From the NCBI RefSeq assembly GCF_011075055.1, contig NC_058143.1, positions 10,865,057 through 10,929,056 of the forward strand: a stretch of 64,000 bases of DNA. Reading direction: 5' to 3'. Below the pieces are notes generated by a model, which was given only the letters and a program-made list of their open reading frames with translations, searched no databases and was not told the DNA's origin. Below are positions 49,021 through 62,547 of the stretch, piece by piece. This stretch comes from Mangifera indica (lineage: Eukaryota > Streptophyta > Magnoliopsida > Sapindales > Anacardiaceae). Every line of letters begins with the position of its first letter. Position 1 is the stretch's first letter. The translations under genes and the position numbers were made by a program.

Positions 49021-51068
49021 ACTCTTATACTCATTTGACCTTTTCTTTATGGAATGGACATTCATATCTTATGAACAATCATTCCTCTTTTGCTTATTAA
49101 CAAACATTCCTTCTCTATGAATGATTGCCATGGAATAGGTGTTCAATCTTCTACAACGACCATTCTTATTAGTTTATTCTCACTTTTAGATTATACATGG
49201 AATGACCATTCCTATCAATGGAAAGAACATTCTTCCATATATGTTCTATTGATTTGCAATTCTTGTCAACATAAATCTAATGCCTTAAACACAAATTTTG
49301 TCTCAGTTGGTGTAATGGTCATAACATCATTCCATCTCATTATTTGACATGCATAAACTCCAGAACCATTCATAATCAGTCTAATTAACTCAAAATTTGT
49401 AATTTCATATAAAATCATGTTAATGTTATCAATTATCTCTTTTAATACCACCATTACAAATTGAATCCTTACAAATCGTTTACTTGACATGAAATCATCA
49501 TCACAAAATAATTTTCAACACTCTAAACATGTCATTACGCAATCAAATGGGATGGAATATCCTCCTTATCTTCTACATATAACACTAATCTTCAAGCTTG
49601 ATACCTTAATTCTTGATTTGGAATGCTTAGAGACTTGAACTGATGATCACTCTCTTTTTCTAAATTTGAAAATACGAAATATGGTGTAACATTTGCTTAT
49701 AAATGGGTTTCCTTTATATAAATTTTAAGAAAATAACCATTAGCATAGGTGTTCCACCTTTCTATAAAAAAGCGTTCAAGATGGTTATCCCACTACATTC
49801 ATTTATCCCTTTATTTTAGAACTATGTTTTTCGAATAACCTATACTACTAAACTTACATTCCATTTAGACCATTATTCCCAATTTCATGAAACATCATTC
49901 ATCCTATGGAACAACATGTAGGATTTGGAACATCTGTTACACTTCTATGAACTACCATTCGACCTCTTCAATCAACATGCAAGATATGGAATAGGTATTA
50001 CACTCCTATGAATAATTTTTCATGAATGAATGTATGCCTTTCTGCATGATCATTAACCATGACTTATCCTACATGTTCTTTATATGGTTGTTTATCAGTC
50101 ATTAGAATTCGTACCCTAATTAATGTATGATTGTTCATGTCCTTGTGCATGATTGTAAGACATGTATAGAAACTATAATTTATATATGTTATGGTTGTGT
50201 CTTTACTTGCAATGATAATGCATGCTAGTTTGGAATGTTATGTTCAAGATTTTTTTGCAGGTTTTCCATCCTAAATTGATCTTAAGCATCATCCTATGAT
50301 CTACCATAATTTTAACATCAAAAGGCCTTACAACACAACCATATATAAGAGATCCAAAGTATACATTCAAATACACCATATAGTTTGTTTATCATGAAAA
50401 AACTCATCCGAATAATAACACATATACAGTCACATAATTTCTATATGTACAAGCATTCTAATACAAAATTATAAGATAGATCATCACATTAGAACCTTAA
50501 TCATTATTTATATTACGTAACAACATTCATCATAAATTGACTAAGTCACTAAACTCATGCTTTCCTCTAATTTTTCATATCACATTTCATGAATTTCATC
50601 AATATTCAATCCATATTATATCCAAAAACTAGAAGAAAAAAAAAAAGGCTCATACTTATTTGGTTTTCCTTGCTTGATTATTTGAAGTCATTCTTTTTTT
50701 ATTGCTAACAAGAAAAACAACCATTGTGGGATGCCATTAGGATTCCATCTATGATAAAAATGTCCTTTCTTTTAAATTCTAGATAATTAGCACAATAGCG
50801 TGCCTTATATAAAATGCAATTTGTAAAAACATGCACTCACCATACACAATCATGTGTCACTTTAAAAATTTATACGTGACATGGTATCCACTTATCCTAC
50901 TTAGCATCGAGTGAACGGGTGTGCACCATTCATGCACAGTCATTCATCAGCTTCAAAATTCACTTTTTTATACTTAATGAAATTCTTAATCCATGTCGCA
51001 TTCAAGATAAACCTCAAAAAACATGAAAAAGTCAAAAATTACCTTAAGGACTACTTGTGGTTGTTACA
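49021..51068 (-). mobile_element. Probable 3' LTR of the Gypsy element
   Basis: The right edge at 51068 reads TGTAACAACC on the minus strand. It is preceded there by a purine-rich tract (51069-51102) and by Gypsy integrase, the order expected at a 3' LTR. The body is non-coding and rich in attcat/catgaa words. The left edge is not clear. Confidence 0.55.
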
Positions 51069-52585
51069 ATTGCTCTCTTTTTATTGAAATTTCATCCCCA
51101 AAATTCACTGAAAAAGTTTAGGATACCTCATTTGCATGTCTTGCTCCACCTCCCAAGTAACCTCCTCCATATTGAGATTCCTTTAGAGGACTTTGACTAA
51201 TAGGATTTACTTGTTTTTATGCTCCTTAACTTTCATGTCTAGAATATGAACCAGTTCCTCCTCATACCTTGGATTTTTTTAACTCGATCTCCTCAATCCT
51301 TAACACATGTAAAAAATCTCCTATGTACTTTCACAATAATGAAATGTTGAATACATTATAAGTACAATCTATGCTTGTTGGTAATGCAAGCCAATATGTC
51401 ACCTTATTAACTTATTCTAGTTTTTCAAAAGGATCAATAAACCTCGGTGCCAATTTACCTTTTCTCCCAAATATCATGATATGTTTATAAAGGGATACTC
51501 TGATGAACAATCTTTCACACATACTAAACTCTAAGTCTTTTCGCCTCTAATCGACATAACTAATATATCAATCTTAGGCCAGTCATTTCCTTTGTCTAAT
51601 CAACTAAACATCTTATATCATCTTATGAGTCACATTTGGCCTAAGTGCCTACACCAAAGAGTTTTTATCACCAAAGAATCATATCTTATGAGTCATTATT
51701 TTTGTACTTGAACTTTTTTAGGCACTATCTCAACCCAACTCATTCTATAGTCTAACATGTTTTTTAACACCTAATTTGTCCTTTTAATATGACCATCCAT
51801 ACAAGGATGATATGTTATACTATTCCAAATTTGTGCCCAAAGACCTTTGTAAGCTTTTCTAGAAGGCTAAGATAAACTGAGTGTCTCCATATTCGATACG
51901 ATTATCTTCAGTATACATTACCACCTAATTATCTTCCTCACATATAATTAGCCTAATTAATCTATGGAGGTCGTATCTTTAACCAACAAAAAATGTCGTG
52001 ACTTGGTTAATCTATCTACTATCCCACACAACACATTAAACCTTTTTTTGTACCATTGGGATCCTAACGATAAGCCATAGAGTGTGCTCCCATTTCTACT
52101 TAATAAACTTAGAGGCTACAAAAATCTTGATGGTCTCTAATGCTTGACCTTAACTTACTAAATGGTGAAATATTTGGCTATGAACTCACCTGCATCCCTT
52201 TTTTTAGTCTACCATCAAAAGCTCATCATGAAATCCTGATACATTTTTACACTCTCAAAATAGGTCATATAAAGTGCACTATGAACCTCTGTCAAAATCT
52301 TCTACCTCAATTACCTACTTTGAGGAACACATACTCTACCTCAAAACCTCAAAATTCTATTAACTCTCAAAAAATCCATCTTAAGGCCATTTGACATTCT
52401 TTTGGCCATCTTTCTACACCATCATCAATTATCTACCTCTCTCTTATCTCTTTCAACAAAACGACTTTGATCTTAGTCTAGCCAATGTTTTGGTTCCTAA
52501 CTTTATTTGTTCCTTGTATATCTCTTGTTGTAGTTTCCTTTAAGTTGATATATCTGATAGGGCCACTTTTCCACTCAAAGTATTA

Positions 52586-53457
52586 GCCACCACTAGGGGT
52601 GTGCAAAATTAACTGTTATATGAATTGTAAATCAAACCAAAAAATAGGTTACCTATAAATTCAATTTAGTTGCTGATTCAAAATTTTAGAAAAACGAAAT
52701 TTTTGGTTTGGATATCAATTTCCAATATATGAAAATTGGTTATTGAAACTAAATCAGTTTTCAAATAAAAAATTAAAAATTTCATAAGTCAAAATGTAAA
52801 AGAAAATCAATAATTAAGGCAAATAAAATATTCTTAAATCAAAAGCCAATCTTCATACTCCTCTGCAGGTTGCATTCAACTTTTCACATTTTCTTCTTTC
52901 AACTTTTTAATTCACATTTTCTTCTACAATCACCCCACACCAACATTTCAAATAATTATATTGCTCTCTCCATATTGTATCCATTGAGTTATTTAGGTAA
53001 AAATTGTTTCTTCTCTAAGCCTTTTTTTAGCAATCCATTTATTTTCTTTTCAATTTTATTTTGTTCTTTATTCTCCTCAAGACCTCAGCTCCATTCTTCC
53101 CCTCACCACCACTAATATAGTATCATTTATTCTGTTTTTCAATGATTCCAAGGTTGCATTTTGGTCTTGTCTTTTTTAAGTCTTCAACTACTCTGATTCC
53201 ATTTTTTCTCTTTTATATTCTTTTGTCTATGTTCAACGACAGTTGACAATCTTTTTTAGCCAAAATTTCAATTGATAATTGTCATGACAATCTACATTTT
53301 TTTTTACGCTCTCCTGGTAATTATCATGATATTTACTTTTTAATTTACATAAGTTTTGTATCATACATTCAAAAATCAAGAAACCAAAAATTCAGTTTGG
53401 TTCACAAATCTCTTGAACTACTTCAGTTACTCGGTTTTAAACACTTTTAGCCATCAC
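52586..53457. mobile_element. hAT-like MITE inserted in Gypsy RNase H
   Basis: The element spans 52594-53449 (856 bp). It begins taggggtgtgcaaaa, and its right end reads taaaagtgtttaaaac as reverse complement, an imperfect inverted repeat. The 8-bp flanks gccaccac (52586-52593) and gccatcac (53450-53457) are a target duplication with one mismatch. Host translation runs YHPCKPNV up to one side and ANTLSGK from the other, so it landed in the NVVADALSRK motif. No transposase; the 81-codon frame at 52870-53115 looks fortuitous. Confidence 0.85.
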
Positions 53458-54031
53458 ATTAGGCTTACATGGGTGGTACTTGATTTTATAGTCATAGGCT
53501 TTCACAAGCTCTAACCACTACCTATGCCTCATATTAAGCTCATTCTAAATGAAGAAATACTACAAACTCTTATGATTAAAGTAAATGTTGCACTTCACCA
53601 CATACAAGTAATGTCTCCAAATCTTTTCTGTAAACACCACATCAACAAAATCCAAATCATAAGTAAGGTATCATGTCTTGAAAATTGCAGTTGCATCAAC
53701 ATTACCCTTATACTATTGTAAGAAACATTTGCAAACACATCATACTTTACCTTATCCTTTAGTAAAGCCAAAATTGGAACAATTGTCAATCTCTTCTTCA
53801 ACTCTTGGAAACTTTCCTTATAAGAGTTAGTCTAATAGAATGGTGTCTCTAACCTTATGAAAGCTATGATAGGTCTCGCTAACTTAGCAAACCCTTCAAT
53901 AAATATCTTATAATACCTTACCAAGCCTAAAAAACTTTAAACCTCCTTCACAACCTTTGGTTTCTACCAATCCAAAATTGCCTCTACTTTGCTCAAATTT
54001 ACAAATACACCATCATCTAAAACCACGTATC

Positions 54032-54268
54032 CTAGAAAGGCAAACCAATCCAACTAGAACTCATATTTTGAAAATTTAGCATAATCAAACTATCATTTAA
54101 CCTTTGTAGGACAAGCCACATGTGTTTTTTATCCACCTCTCGACTCTTGGAATACACTATTACTTTATCTATAAACACCATTATAAATTTATTTAGGCAA
54201 TCTGGAAACACCTTATTTATCAGGTCCATAAAAACTATAAGATTATTTGTCAGTCCGAATGGCATCAC
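54032..54268 (-). pseudogene. Gypsy reverse transcriptase remnant
   Basis: A 78-codon frame with MPFGLTN, VFMDLINKVF and MVFIDKVIVYSKS. The catalytic FIDD box reads FIDK, which should abolish activity. Upstream on the same strand the CINYQEL and IDLR..YH blocks are readable with stops between them. Confidence 0.85.
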
Positions 54269-54702
54269 AATAAACTCAAAGTATTCATACCTAGTTTAGA
54301 AGGTTATATGTGATATATCCTTCTAAGTTAATTTGACATAATGATATCTCAACCTTAGATCAATCTGCAAAAACACTGAAAGCTTTCTCAATTGATCAAA
54401 AATCTAGGCAATAGGTACCTATTCTTTATAATACCTTGTTAACTCTTGATAATTAATGCACATCATAAGAGAATCATCCTTCTTCTTGATAAACTTGATC
54501 GAGGCTCCCCATGAAGAGCAACTTGGCCTTATGAATCCATTGTCTAATGATTCTTGCTTCTTCAATTTCTATATCTCAATTGAAGTTGCCCTATATAGTT
54601 CCTTAGAAATTAGTGTTATGTTTGATACCAATTCCATACTAAAATCCACCTCTCTTTTAGATGCTAGCCTAGTTATCTCTTTGGAAATACATCTTGATAA
54701 TC

Positions 54703-55029
54703 CTAAACAACTAGCACGCTCTTAATCTTCAAGCTTGATCCATTATTCTTACTTACCACATGAGGGAGATAACTTGTGCACCCTTTACATAACATCTTGT
54801 AAGCCTTGATATAGTTAATTATCATGCTTTGGATTTGCCCCTCACTGAAGATGAACTCATCACCATCCTTAAGACTAAATTGAACTTTCTTCCTTTGATA
54901 GTTGATCTTAACTTCATACCTCCCCAAGAAATCTATGCCTAGGATCATGTTGAAATTTGGCATATTGAACACGATTAGAGCCACTAACATATGTTTGCCC
55001 TTCATTATTATAATTTGACCCAATAGCAT
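54703..55029 (-). pseudogene. Gypsy aspartic protease domain remnant
   Basis: A 108-codon open frame with the retropepsin C-terminal signature MILGIDFLGRYEVKINYQ and the following KMLCKGCTSYL linker typical of Gypsy polyproteins. The catalytic DTG is outside the open part. Same decayed element as the reverse transcriptase piece. Confidence 0.8.
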
Positions 55030-55400
55030 CTTTTTACTTATCTATGTATCTTTATCAAGCGACTCAATTCTCATCTTCTGAGCCACTAATATTGGGTTCA
55101 ACCCTTTCCTCTCCATAATACTTCTCGTTACAAGCAATGTGTAGCACTAATATTGAATTGTTATTCCTAAATAACAAGTCACATTAATAGAGGTTTAATT
55201 CACCATGTTTGGGTATACCAAAGGTGGTTAATTTTACATATAATAAATTCAAGTCTTCTAAGTCATAATACCTTTTATTGTATCTGACCCATAAATTCTC
55301 CATTAAGCTGACAATGATTAAAATTATGATTAATCTACAATTAATCATTTCTTTATGTATGGACCATAAACGACTTCTAGCAATCAAATCCTTTTATCAT

Positions 55401-56666
55401 ATTGATATCTCATTAAGGTTAAGACACATAAGTAATGACTACCTTTTATCCCTTTGACTTCATGATTTGACTTCGTAAGTGACAACCAAAGATCATTGGA
55501 CTCAAGCATCAACTCAATCTCACCATGACCACAAATTCAATTGGTTGTTGTCATTTGTAAATTATCTTTGCCTATACCAAAAGTAATGAATCATATGTCA
55601 ATCTACCATATCCTTAAAACAATTCTTGACATAGCTAACAACTACTGTATTAATGACCCTATCAAGAAGGCTACTTTAGGTTAGTGTCAAACTAGGTTGA
55701 TTGGTACACGAGACATTCTAGTGATGTCAAGTCTAAGGATCACATGTATCATTGTTCATTAAAGGATTTATTCCACATATATTAAGGTTGTCATCTATGT
55801 GGAATACTCTAACGGATCAATCCAGTGAACATATAGTTAATATTCAAACATGTGTTATATTAGGTTGACACCAACAACCTTGACATGTAAGATTTGTTAC
55901 TACCTCTCGAGAGGATCATTCAACATGATGATAGTCTTCCCACATTATATGTGTCCTTGGTTATGATAAAGCTAATGCTATGAACATTTCTAGTTTAGCT
56001 ACCATGTGTGCTCATAGAGCTCTTATAATCAAGCTACATGTTAATCCCCTTGTTACGATTCTATCAACATAAAGATATTCATCATACATATATACATATG
56101 CATGTGTAAATGAATGAAGAGATGCCAATTTATTAGTGTTAAAATAAGATACTTTGTTCAAAAGAAATTACAAAATAACATTAAAGATTAGTTTTAGAAC
56201 ACTTACTCTAAAATTGAAGATGGAACATAATCAACATACAGTATGTTACCTCCATCAAAGATCTAATAAACCTTAAATCTTACACAAATATTATCCACCC
56301 CAATCATTATATAATAAAGTGTATTATTAAACTCATCCTCATAAATCACATTAAACTAATTTATAAATTGTTATCAAACTATTCAATTATTCAGTTTTAA
56401 TAAACCAAAATTATAATTAATATTACCCCTGCAATTAAAAAAAAATTCTACCATGTATATCATTATTTAAAAACCATAAAAACCCTGTAAACAATAATTA
56501 CCATATTGTTGAATAGTGATAACCATGGTCAAAACTGATTGCTAAATAACAGGGCAACAAAAATTCAAGTCAAATTACTAATTTATGTAGAACCCATAAC
56601 ATATTCACTAGTAATAAATTAATTTAGGTGTGTTTAATTTAAATAAACAAAAACCATAGATTAATA
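55401..56666. other. Gene-less region, probably retroelement debris
   Basis: The region should hold the Gypsy gag and 5' LTR if the element were complete, but no gag motif or second LTR was recognised. AT content rises towards 56.4 kb. Nothing else supported. Confidence 0.45.
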
Positions 56667-56838
56667 GAATAATATTATATGTACTCATTTTAGGTATATA
56701 ATTATATATACACTCATATATATTATCATATAATTAGATGTTACTTTATCATTAATTCAAAATTATTAACTCATGTGATGACACTTATAAATGCATAATA
56801 TTTGTATATCTAAAGTAGGTATATATAGTTTTATTGAT
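56667..56838. mobile_element. Palindromic MITE near the 3' end of the BAHD gene
   Basis: 172-bp member of the same family; its right end reads tatatagttttattg. Target duplication attaata at 56660-56666 and 56839-56845. It lies about 230 bp past the BAHD stop codon and might fall in or near its 3' flank. Confidence 0.7.
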
Positions 56839-57064
56839 ATTAATATATAAATTATTTTGAAGTTGGCTTCAACTAAAAGCACATGATTTGTATAGCCATC
56901 AAAATCTTGATTCAGCTTTACAGATGTAAACCAAATTAATATTGAAATTAATTTGCAATAATCAAACTATATATCATGCTCACAGGCGTATACATTTAAC
57001 TAACATTATTTAGTTGAGACGTAATCAAGAAACTTAATTATTAATTATTAAGTAGAAGTCCTCT

Positions 57065-59505
57065 TCAATCCGAGATCAACTCATTGAAGAGGTTTTCAAA
57101 CTTGTCCATCTCCTTTTTAGGCAGAGAAACGAAAACATTGACCCCCTTTTCATCATCTTCAATGTCAGGAAACAACAAGATTATGTCCTTCCTGTGACAC
57201 ACCACAGGGCAGCTATACCTTGGCCTCCCCCATGGATACTCCACTTTTGAAAATCCTAATCTCCACCAAGATGACACCAAAAACTCCCCTCGAGGAAACC
57301 CTTTGTATAACTCTCCCCAATCTATCAACGACCGTGCATACTCGTCTGTCATTCGTTTCGCTCCCTGAGAAACCATCTCCACCAGTTTTGAAAACGGCTC
57401 CACTTTCAATTCTTCACACTTGGCAGTTGCATAAGCACTCAACACTGCATTCCCAGTGTATGATGTTGGCAACGGTGCGACCAATCTAGGTCGTATGTCG
57501 ACGGCGTAAAGCATTCTAGATTCCCTTTCTGGGTTAAAATTTTCACCAAATGACAATGCTTTGCACCTCCATATGTGTGCAGAAACCACATTGAAACCAG
57601 TGATATGTTTGTAATTTTGAATGTTACAAGTTTCTTTTGCCCTATCCTTGAGGGAAGTAATGTTGGCAGCAGTGAGCTTGAAAATTTTGAAGTCTAGCTC
57701 TTCTGGGGTGGCATCAAACATTGCAACATTGGAGTTTTGACCAAGGGGGAACTTAAGTTCAACCATCTCAGGGTGATCACAAGTGACACGTGGTGGGGAT
57801 CGAGCCGCGAGAAGATTTCTATCATTACATGGAATCACTGCCAATGGTTTGTCAGCAGCTAGGGCAGCAATATTTTCTAGGAAAGTTTTGAAGCTTAAAC
57901 CATCAAAAGTTGCATGGTTTGTTGATATGCCCATTACAAACCCACCACATTTGAACGATGTTACCTGTAAAGAAGAAAAAATATATTTATTTATTTTTGG
58001 TAAATTAAATGAGTACCATGTATTGACTAGATAATTAGGAAAATAACAGAAAGAAATTATAGAAGATTTGCTTTCTTTGTTGATTCTCGTGGGTTGTAGA
58101 ACCCAATATTAGTTAGATGAAGACAATGATATAAATTTATTAAAACGGAAAAAAATATGAGCACGTTAGGTATAAAAACTCGGCGGTAAATGCTTTTCAA
58201 GTTCATGTCACGGTCATCTTAAATGTACATTTATTGATAATCTGGTCTTGGTAGATGAACCACTAACTACATCACCCTAAAGAAAATTTTGGATTATCCA
58301 TCGCCACATAGGTAATGCAGCAAAAGTAATAATAGAACGAGCATGCATTATTGAATGCCGAAAATATATTGAATCTATAAATGTAAAAATTAAAATCTAT
58401 ATTATATAAAATTAATTGGTTTTTGTTAAAATTGAAGTTACACACTTATATACCACTCACTTTACTCAATTTTATTATATGTGAGACTCTTTTTCTTTTT
58501 ATTTGAGTCTTCAATATCTCTACTTAAGCGCAACCATCATAGATTGTTAATCCGCTGTTTAGCTCAGCTAATTTTCAACTAAGTATATTATCACTTGTAT
58601 CTAAAAATACTTTTACTTGTTAAGTCCGTCATTTGGCTTGTACTCTCATACTATGTCAGAAATATATTAGGTCTATAAAATAAGTATAAAGATCAAAACT
58701 TATATTATACAAAACTAATTGATTTGTGTTAAGGTTTAATCCATACACTTATATACCATCTTTACTCAAGTGTAACCACCTAGACTGTTAAACCCATTGT
58801 TTGACCCACCCAGAAATATATTGGTCTTATATTTTGATACCATATCGAAAATATATTATACCTATAAGTGTAAAGATTGAAATCTATATTATACAAAATC
58901 AATTGGTTTTTATTAGAGTTCAATCCACACACTTATATATCATTCACTTTATTCAATTTTATTAGCTATAGGATTCTCTTTCTTTTTATTTGAGTCTCCA
59001 ACATTAAGGAATAAATATTTGTTTTCTTTGAACTTACTTGGAAAATACAAAGAGGGTGATCATCACCTTGTCCCGGCAACTCATTCACAATTTGCCTTCC
59101 ATTAATGAGTTCTTTAAAAGCAGGATTAGGGTAAACCAAGTCTCCAATTTCATCCAAAGAGAATTCACTACATGCCTCCACAAAAACAGCTCCACCTCCG
59201 TTGCAGTCAATCTCTAATCTTCCTGTTGTAGGGTTTTCCTTCAATCTTCCTGCCAAGAAATCATATGGCACCAAGGCACTGGCAAGAGTGTTCTTGAGCT
59301 TCTCAGCCACAAGATGCGGAGGAAAATCTTTATGGGGTGGAAAGAAATGGAGAGTCTCAACATTGAAATTGAGAACTTGATCAATGTTTGATAAGAAAAT
59401 GGATTTTCTTGGAGTTTCTTGGGCGGGAAAAACAATAGAAGTGTCATGGATTGAGACTTTTAGATCTGGGAGAAGAGTAGAGGGTTCTTGGTAAAGGGCA
59501 CCCAT
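57065..59505 (-). CDS. BAHD family acyltransferase
   Basis: Two exons, 59505-59038 and 57964-57065, joined by a 1073-bp GT-AG intron at phase 0. The product has 455 residues, usual for BAHD enzymes (430-460). These cytosolic enzymes transfer acyl groups from CoA thioesters to alcohols or amines. The catalytic HxxxD motif is His173-Ala-Thr-Phe-Asp177, just after the intron as in many BAHD genes. A YTGNA motif is at 325-329. The structural DFGWG motif is changed to EYPWG at 398-402, within a VEYPWGRP segment. This variant, with SSWWRLGF before it and SCPVVCHRKDIILLFPD after it, recalls the Arabidopsis GLAUCE/feruloyl-transferase-like branch, by memory only. Substrate cannot be told from sequence. 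All frames are open, so it is probably functional. Confidence 0.92.
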
Positions 59506-59534
59506 AATTTGTGGTTGAGAAATCCAAGTAATAT

Positions 59535-59576
59535 GGCTTAATATATATGTGTGTGTGTGTATATATATATATATTG
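59535..59576. repeat. TG/TA microsatellite upstream of the BAHD gene
   Basis: An atatatgtgtgtgtgtgtatatatatatat run lies 30-70 bp upstream of the ATG. It may include or mask the TATA box, since no other TATA-like word stands closer. Confidence 0.6.
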
Positions 59577-59593
59577 AAGGGCTTGTTATTTAT

Positions 59594-59770
59594 TCACAGC
59601 AATATTATGCATACACATATTTGAATATATAAAGGAGTATTCATATAATATGTTATTATATGATTAGATTCTACTTTATGATTAATTCAAAAATCATCTA
59701 ATCACATTATAACATCATATGTATGTATCTATTTATGTATTTAAAAGTATGTATGTATAGTTTTATTGAT
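59594..59770. mobile_element. Palindromic MITE upstream of the BAHD gene
   Basis: 177 bp with mirrored halves; its right end reads tatgtatagttttattgat. Target duplication ttatttat at 59586-59593 and 59771-59778. It lies only about 90 bp upstream of the BAHD start codon, so within the promoter. Confidence 0.75.
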
Positions 59771-60986
59771 TTATTTATGTATATACTCAAAATGCATGTA
59801 ATTTAGTTGCATTTAAAAAAATAATTGTATTTGGGTTTATGCTTTTTAAGTTGGTGTGGATATGCCGCAAAAAAAAGGTAGTATTTGTAATGAAATTAAA
59901 AGATACAGAAGAAGATCAAAGTCAATGATAATACCATTGAGGTTTGATTAAATTATAAAAAATAAAATAAAATAAAATTTCTGAAATAACAAAAATGCGC
60001 ATACTATTGAGTTTTAAGATTTAAAATAAATGGTCCAAAGGTAATAAAGCGAACATCTAATTTTACTAAAATTATGTTAAAAATTTCTGATCCACATATG
60101 TTGTTTTCAATTATACATCAATGCCAGTCCTTTACAATATGGTGTAAATGTTACTTATATTTTCGGTGATTATATCAAAGAACCAATTGCAATTTCTTTT
60201 AATGAATAAATGTTGGTAAAGCTGGTACATAAGTTAGTTTAATCAAATTAAATAATGTGGGTCTCAATTGATTCAATTTCATGGGACTAGAAAGTTATTA
60301 TTTGGAACTTTAATGGGGTCGCCAGAATCGCTCCTAATGTTGTACCAAATTTCCGTAACCAAAAGTAATGGCAGATTAATTAATGGGTTTATTTATGAAA
60401 TTTAATTATAATTGTTAATTGAATTTGATAGATTATATATTTTTTTTAAAGTGCTTACTTTAAAGGTAAGCTTATACAACAGCTCAACTGAGTTCTGAGA
60501 TTTTTTTTTTTTTTTTAAAGAGAAAAAATTAATTTGACGAATTGGGTTCTAAATGTTGTGAGTTAGTGCTTTTATATTTGACCAAGCTCTCAGTCTCTAA
60601 TGATTATTTTATTTTATATATTTATTTATTTATTATTTATTTATTTCTATGCTGAAAAATCCTTTCCAATGTTTTACCAACCAAATTAAATGTAGGAATT
60701 AGGTTAATTAATCTACAACCATAATAATTAAATATGACTGCTAATAGTAAGCTATTAATAAACCCATTTGGGAAAATATTAATATTCAACTGGCAATGCG
60801 TACAGATATTGTGTTGGATGGTCCCGATTGGATCCCTTTATTCATTGTTGTACAAGTTGTAGGTCCTTAGCATTCAGAGAGAACGATTATTTATTGCTCA
60901 AAATTTGTTGAAATAATATTTTCCCATTCTTTAAGTTTAAATATACAGTTTTGTCATCCTTATGCCAAATTATGATGTTAAATTTA

Positions 60987-61091
60987 GAGTTGTATTATAT
61001 GCACAAACAATGATATATCATCATATAATATTCAATCAAATGATGATACGTCGTTATTTATATATAAAATTGTGTAGATGGTTTTATTGTC
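60987..61091. mobile_element. Short member of the palindromic MITE family
   Basis: 105 bp; the gatatatcatcatataatattc arm is mirrored around its centre and the right end keeps ggttttattgtc. Flanks aaattta at 60980-60986 and 61092-61098 form the target duplication. It lacks about 65 bp of the full element. Confidence 0.6.
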
Positions 61092-62457
61092 AAATTTAAT
61101 ATAAAATCAAATGGCATAAAAGTAATTTACTAAATATAGGCAATTCCATTCACACGACAAGCTGCGGCAGATCCAGTCATACCCAAATTAACCAATCTTT
61201 TTCTTTTGTTTTTCTTGCACTGCTGCATTGGCTTCTTCTACCAACCTTACCAAACTTAAATAAACTTGCCCCTAAATTCTGCTCCCCCTAATCGCCGCAC
61301 TTTGGGTGGCAAATAGAATATAACTGGTAAAAATTAAATGACAAACAACACTTTTTCTATCAAAAGAAACCCGAAAGTTTGAATTAAATAGTTGATAATT
61401 TGAAACAAACAGTCATAAGTTTTGGCCAACGTGATTGACTGTTCTTTGTATATTATAATGTAAAAGTGATAAGTTATTTGATACAATCGCTAATCGTTTA
61501 TTCTTTTTTTAAAAAGAATTTCATACATTATTACATTTAACAAATCAAACTCATTTGAGGGTATAGCATTAATTTTTCCAAATTTGAGGGGGACAAGTGT
61601 TACACAAAATCTTAGGGTGGGCAACTTTTACAACTTTGAGGGGAAAAAGTGACACATCCGTACCTTGTCTATGTATGACAATGCTGCACAGACAGATCAA
61701 ATCAATGGAAAGATATTTTATTTGACGATAATTGATTTACGTGTCATTCAGGTTATAGTTAATGAACTCATTTTAAGCATTAAAAGGTTGTAAAAATGAT
61801 GATACATAAGTTTCATTAACTGGGTTATGCTAATTTGCTCTCACAAACCTAATTACAATATAAAATTAAAATTAATATAACATTTAAATCTTGCTATTTA
61901 TCATTATTTATAACAATTAGATGAAGATAACAACAAAATTAATAATTTATTATTATTATTATTATTATTTTAGGTCCATTCCCGTTCTTGGATGATGCCA
62001 CCTAACTGTCACATAGCACATCCAACCATAATTGCAAGAAGTTGGTTTGTAGCCAAGGTAGTTGACATGTCTTAAACACGGGTGAAAATGATGCGTGTGA
62101 GTTTTTAAGCTTCAATAATAATAATAATAATAATAATCAATCCAACTACAATTTCGGCATTAATTTGTACAGCTTGCTCACCATAAAAAACTCAACGCCC
62201 ATGTTCATGAGTCCATGACTTTGACAGCGACAAGATTTTTGTTTTCTAGTTTTGGGGTCATTTCAGAATGTCATCGTTGTTGATGTGATGTCATTGTACA
62301 TAAACCTTTCAGAGTTAAAGTACACGGCCAGGTAACATTATCCCATTCGAGGCTCTGGATCACGCACGTCCAACAACTAACAAAGCTATGATCTAATGAT
62401 CCAGACGAAGAATAACATTTTCCCAACTTTTAAGAACAAGTACCTATCATATACCCA

Positions 62458-62508
62458 CATACATACATACATACATACATACATACATAAATAAATACAT
62501 AGACATAC

Positions 62509-62543
<35 letters not shown>
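62458..62543. repeat. Compound microsatellite (catacat then TG)
   Basis: About eight acat repeats followed after a short spacer by roughly fifteen TG repeats. Expected to be highly variable in length. Confidence 0.9.

Positions 62544-62547
<4 letters not shown>

Larger units (their letters stand above)
51069..55400 (-). mobile_element. Gypsy (Ty3-type) pol remnant
   Basis: Read on the minus strand from 55400 down, the order is aspartic protease, reverse transcriptase, RNase H and integrase, which is the Gypsy order. The integrase end still shows YWLALP..CTYNVFNISLL and KYIGDFLHVL. An 856-bp MITE splits the RNase H end. Frameshifts and stops are frequent. Gag to the right of 55400 could not be identified. 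Confidence 0.8.

Noticed and set aside
57220..57489. Plus-strand 89-codon frame overlapping the BAHD gene
   Set aside because: It is the antisense shadow of exon 2, whose minus-strand frame has all BAHD motifs. The same holds for 57783-58034.
62458..62543. Possible CRISPR-like or satellite array
   Set aside because: Plain tetranucleotide and dinucleotide microsatellites without spacers, in a plant nuclear sequence.
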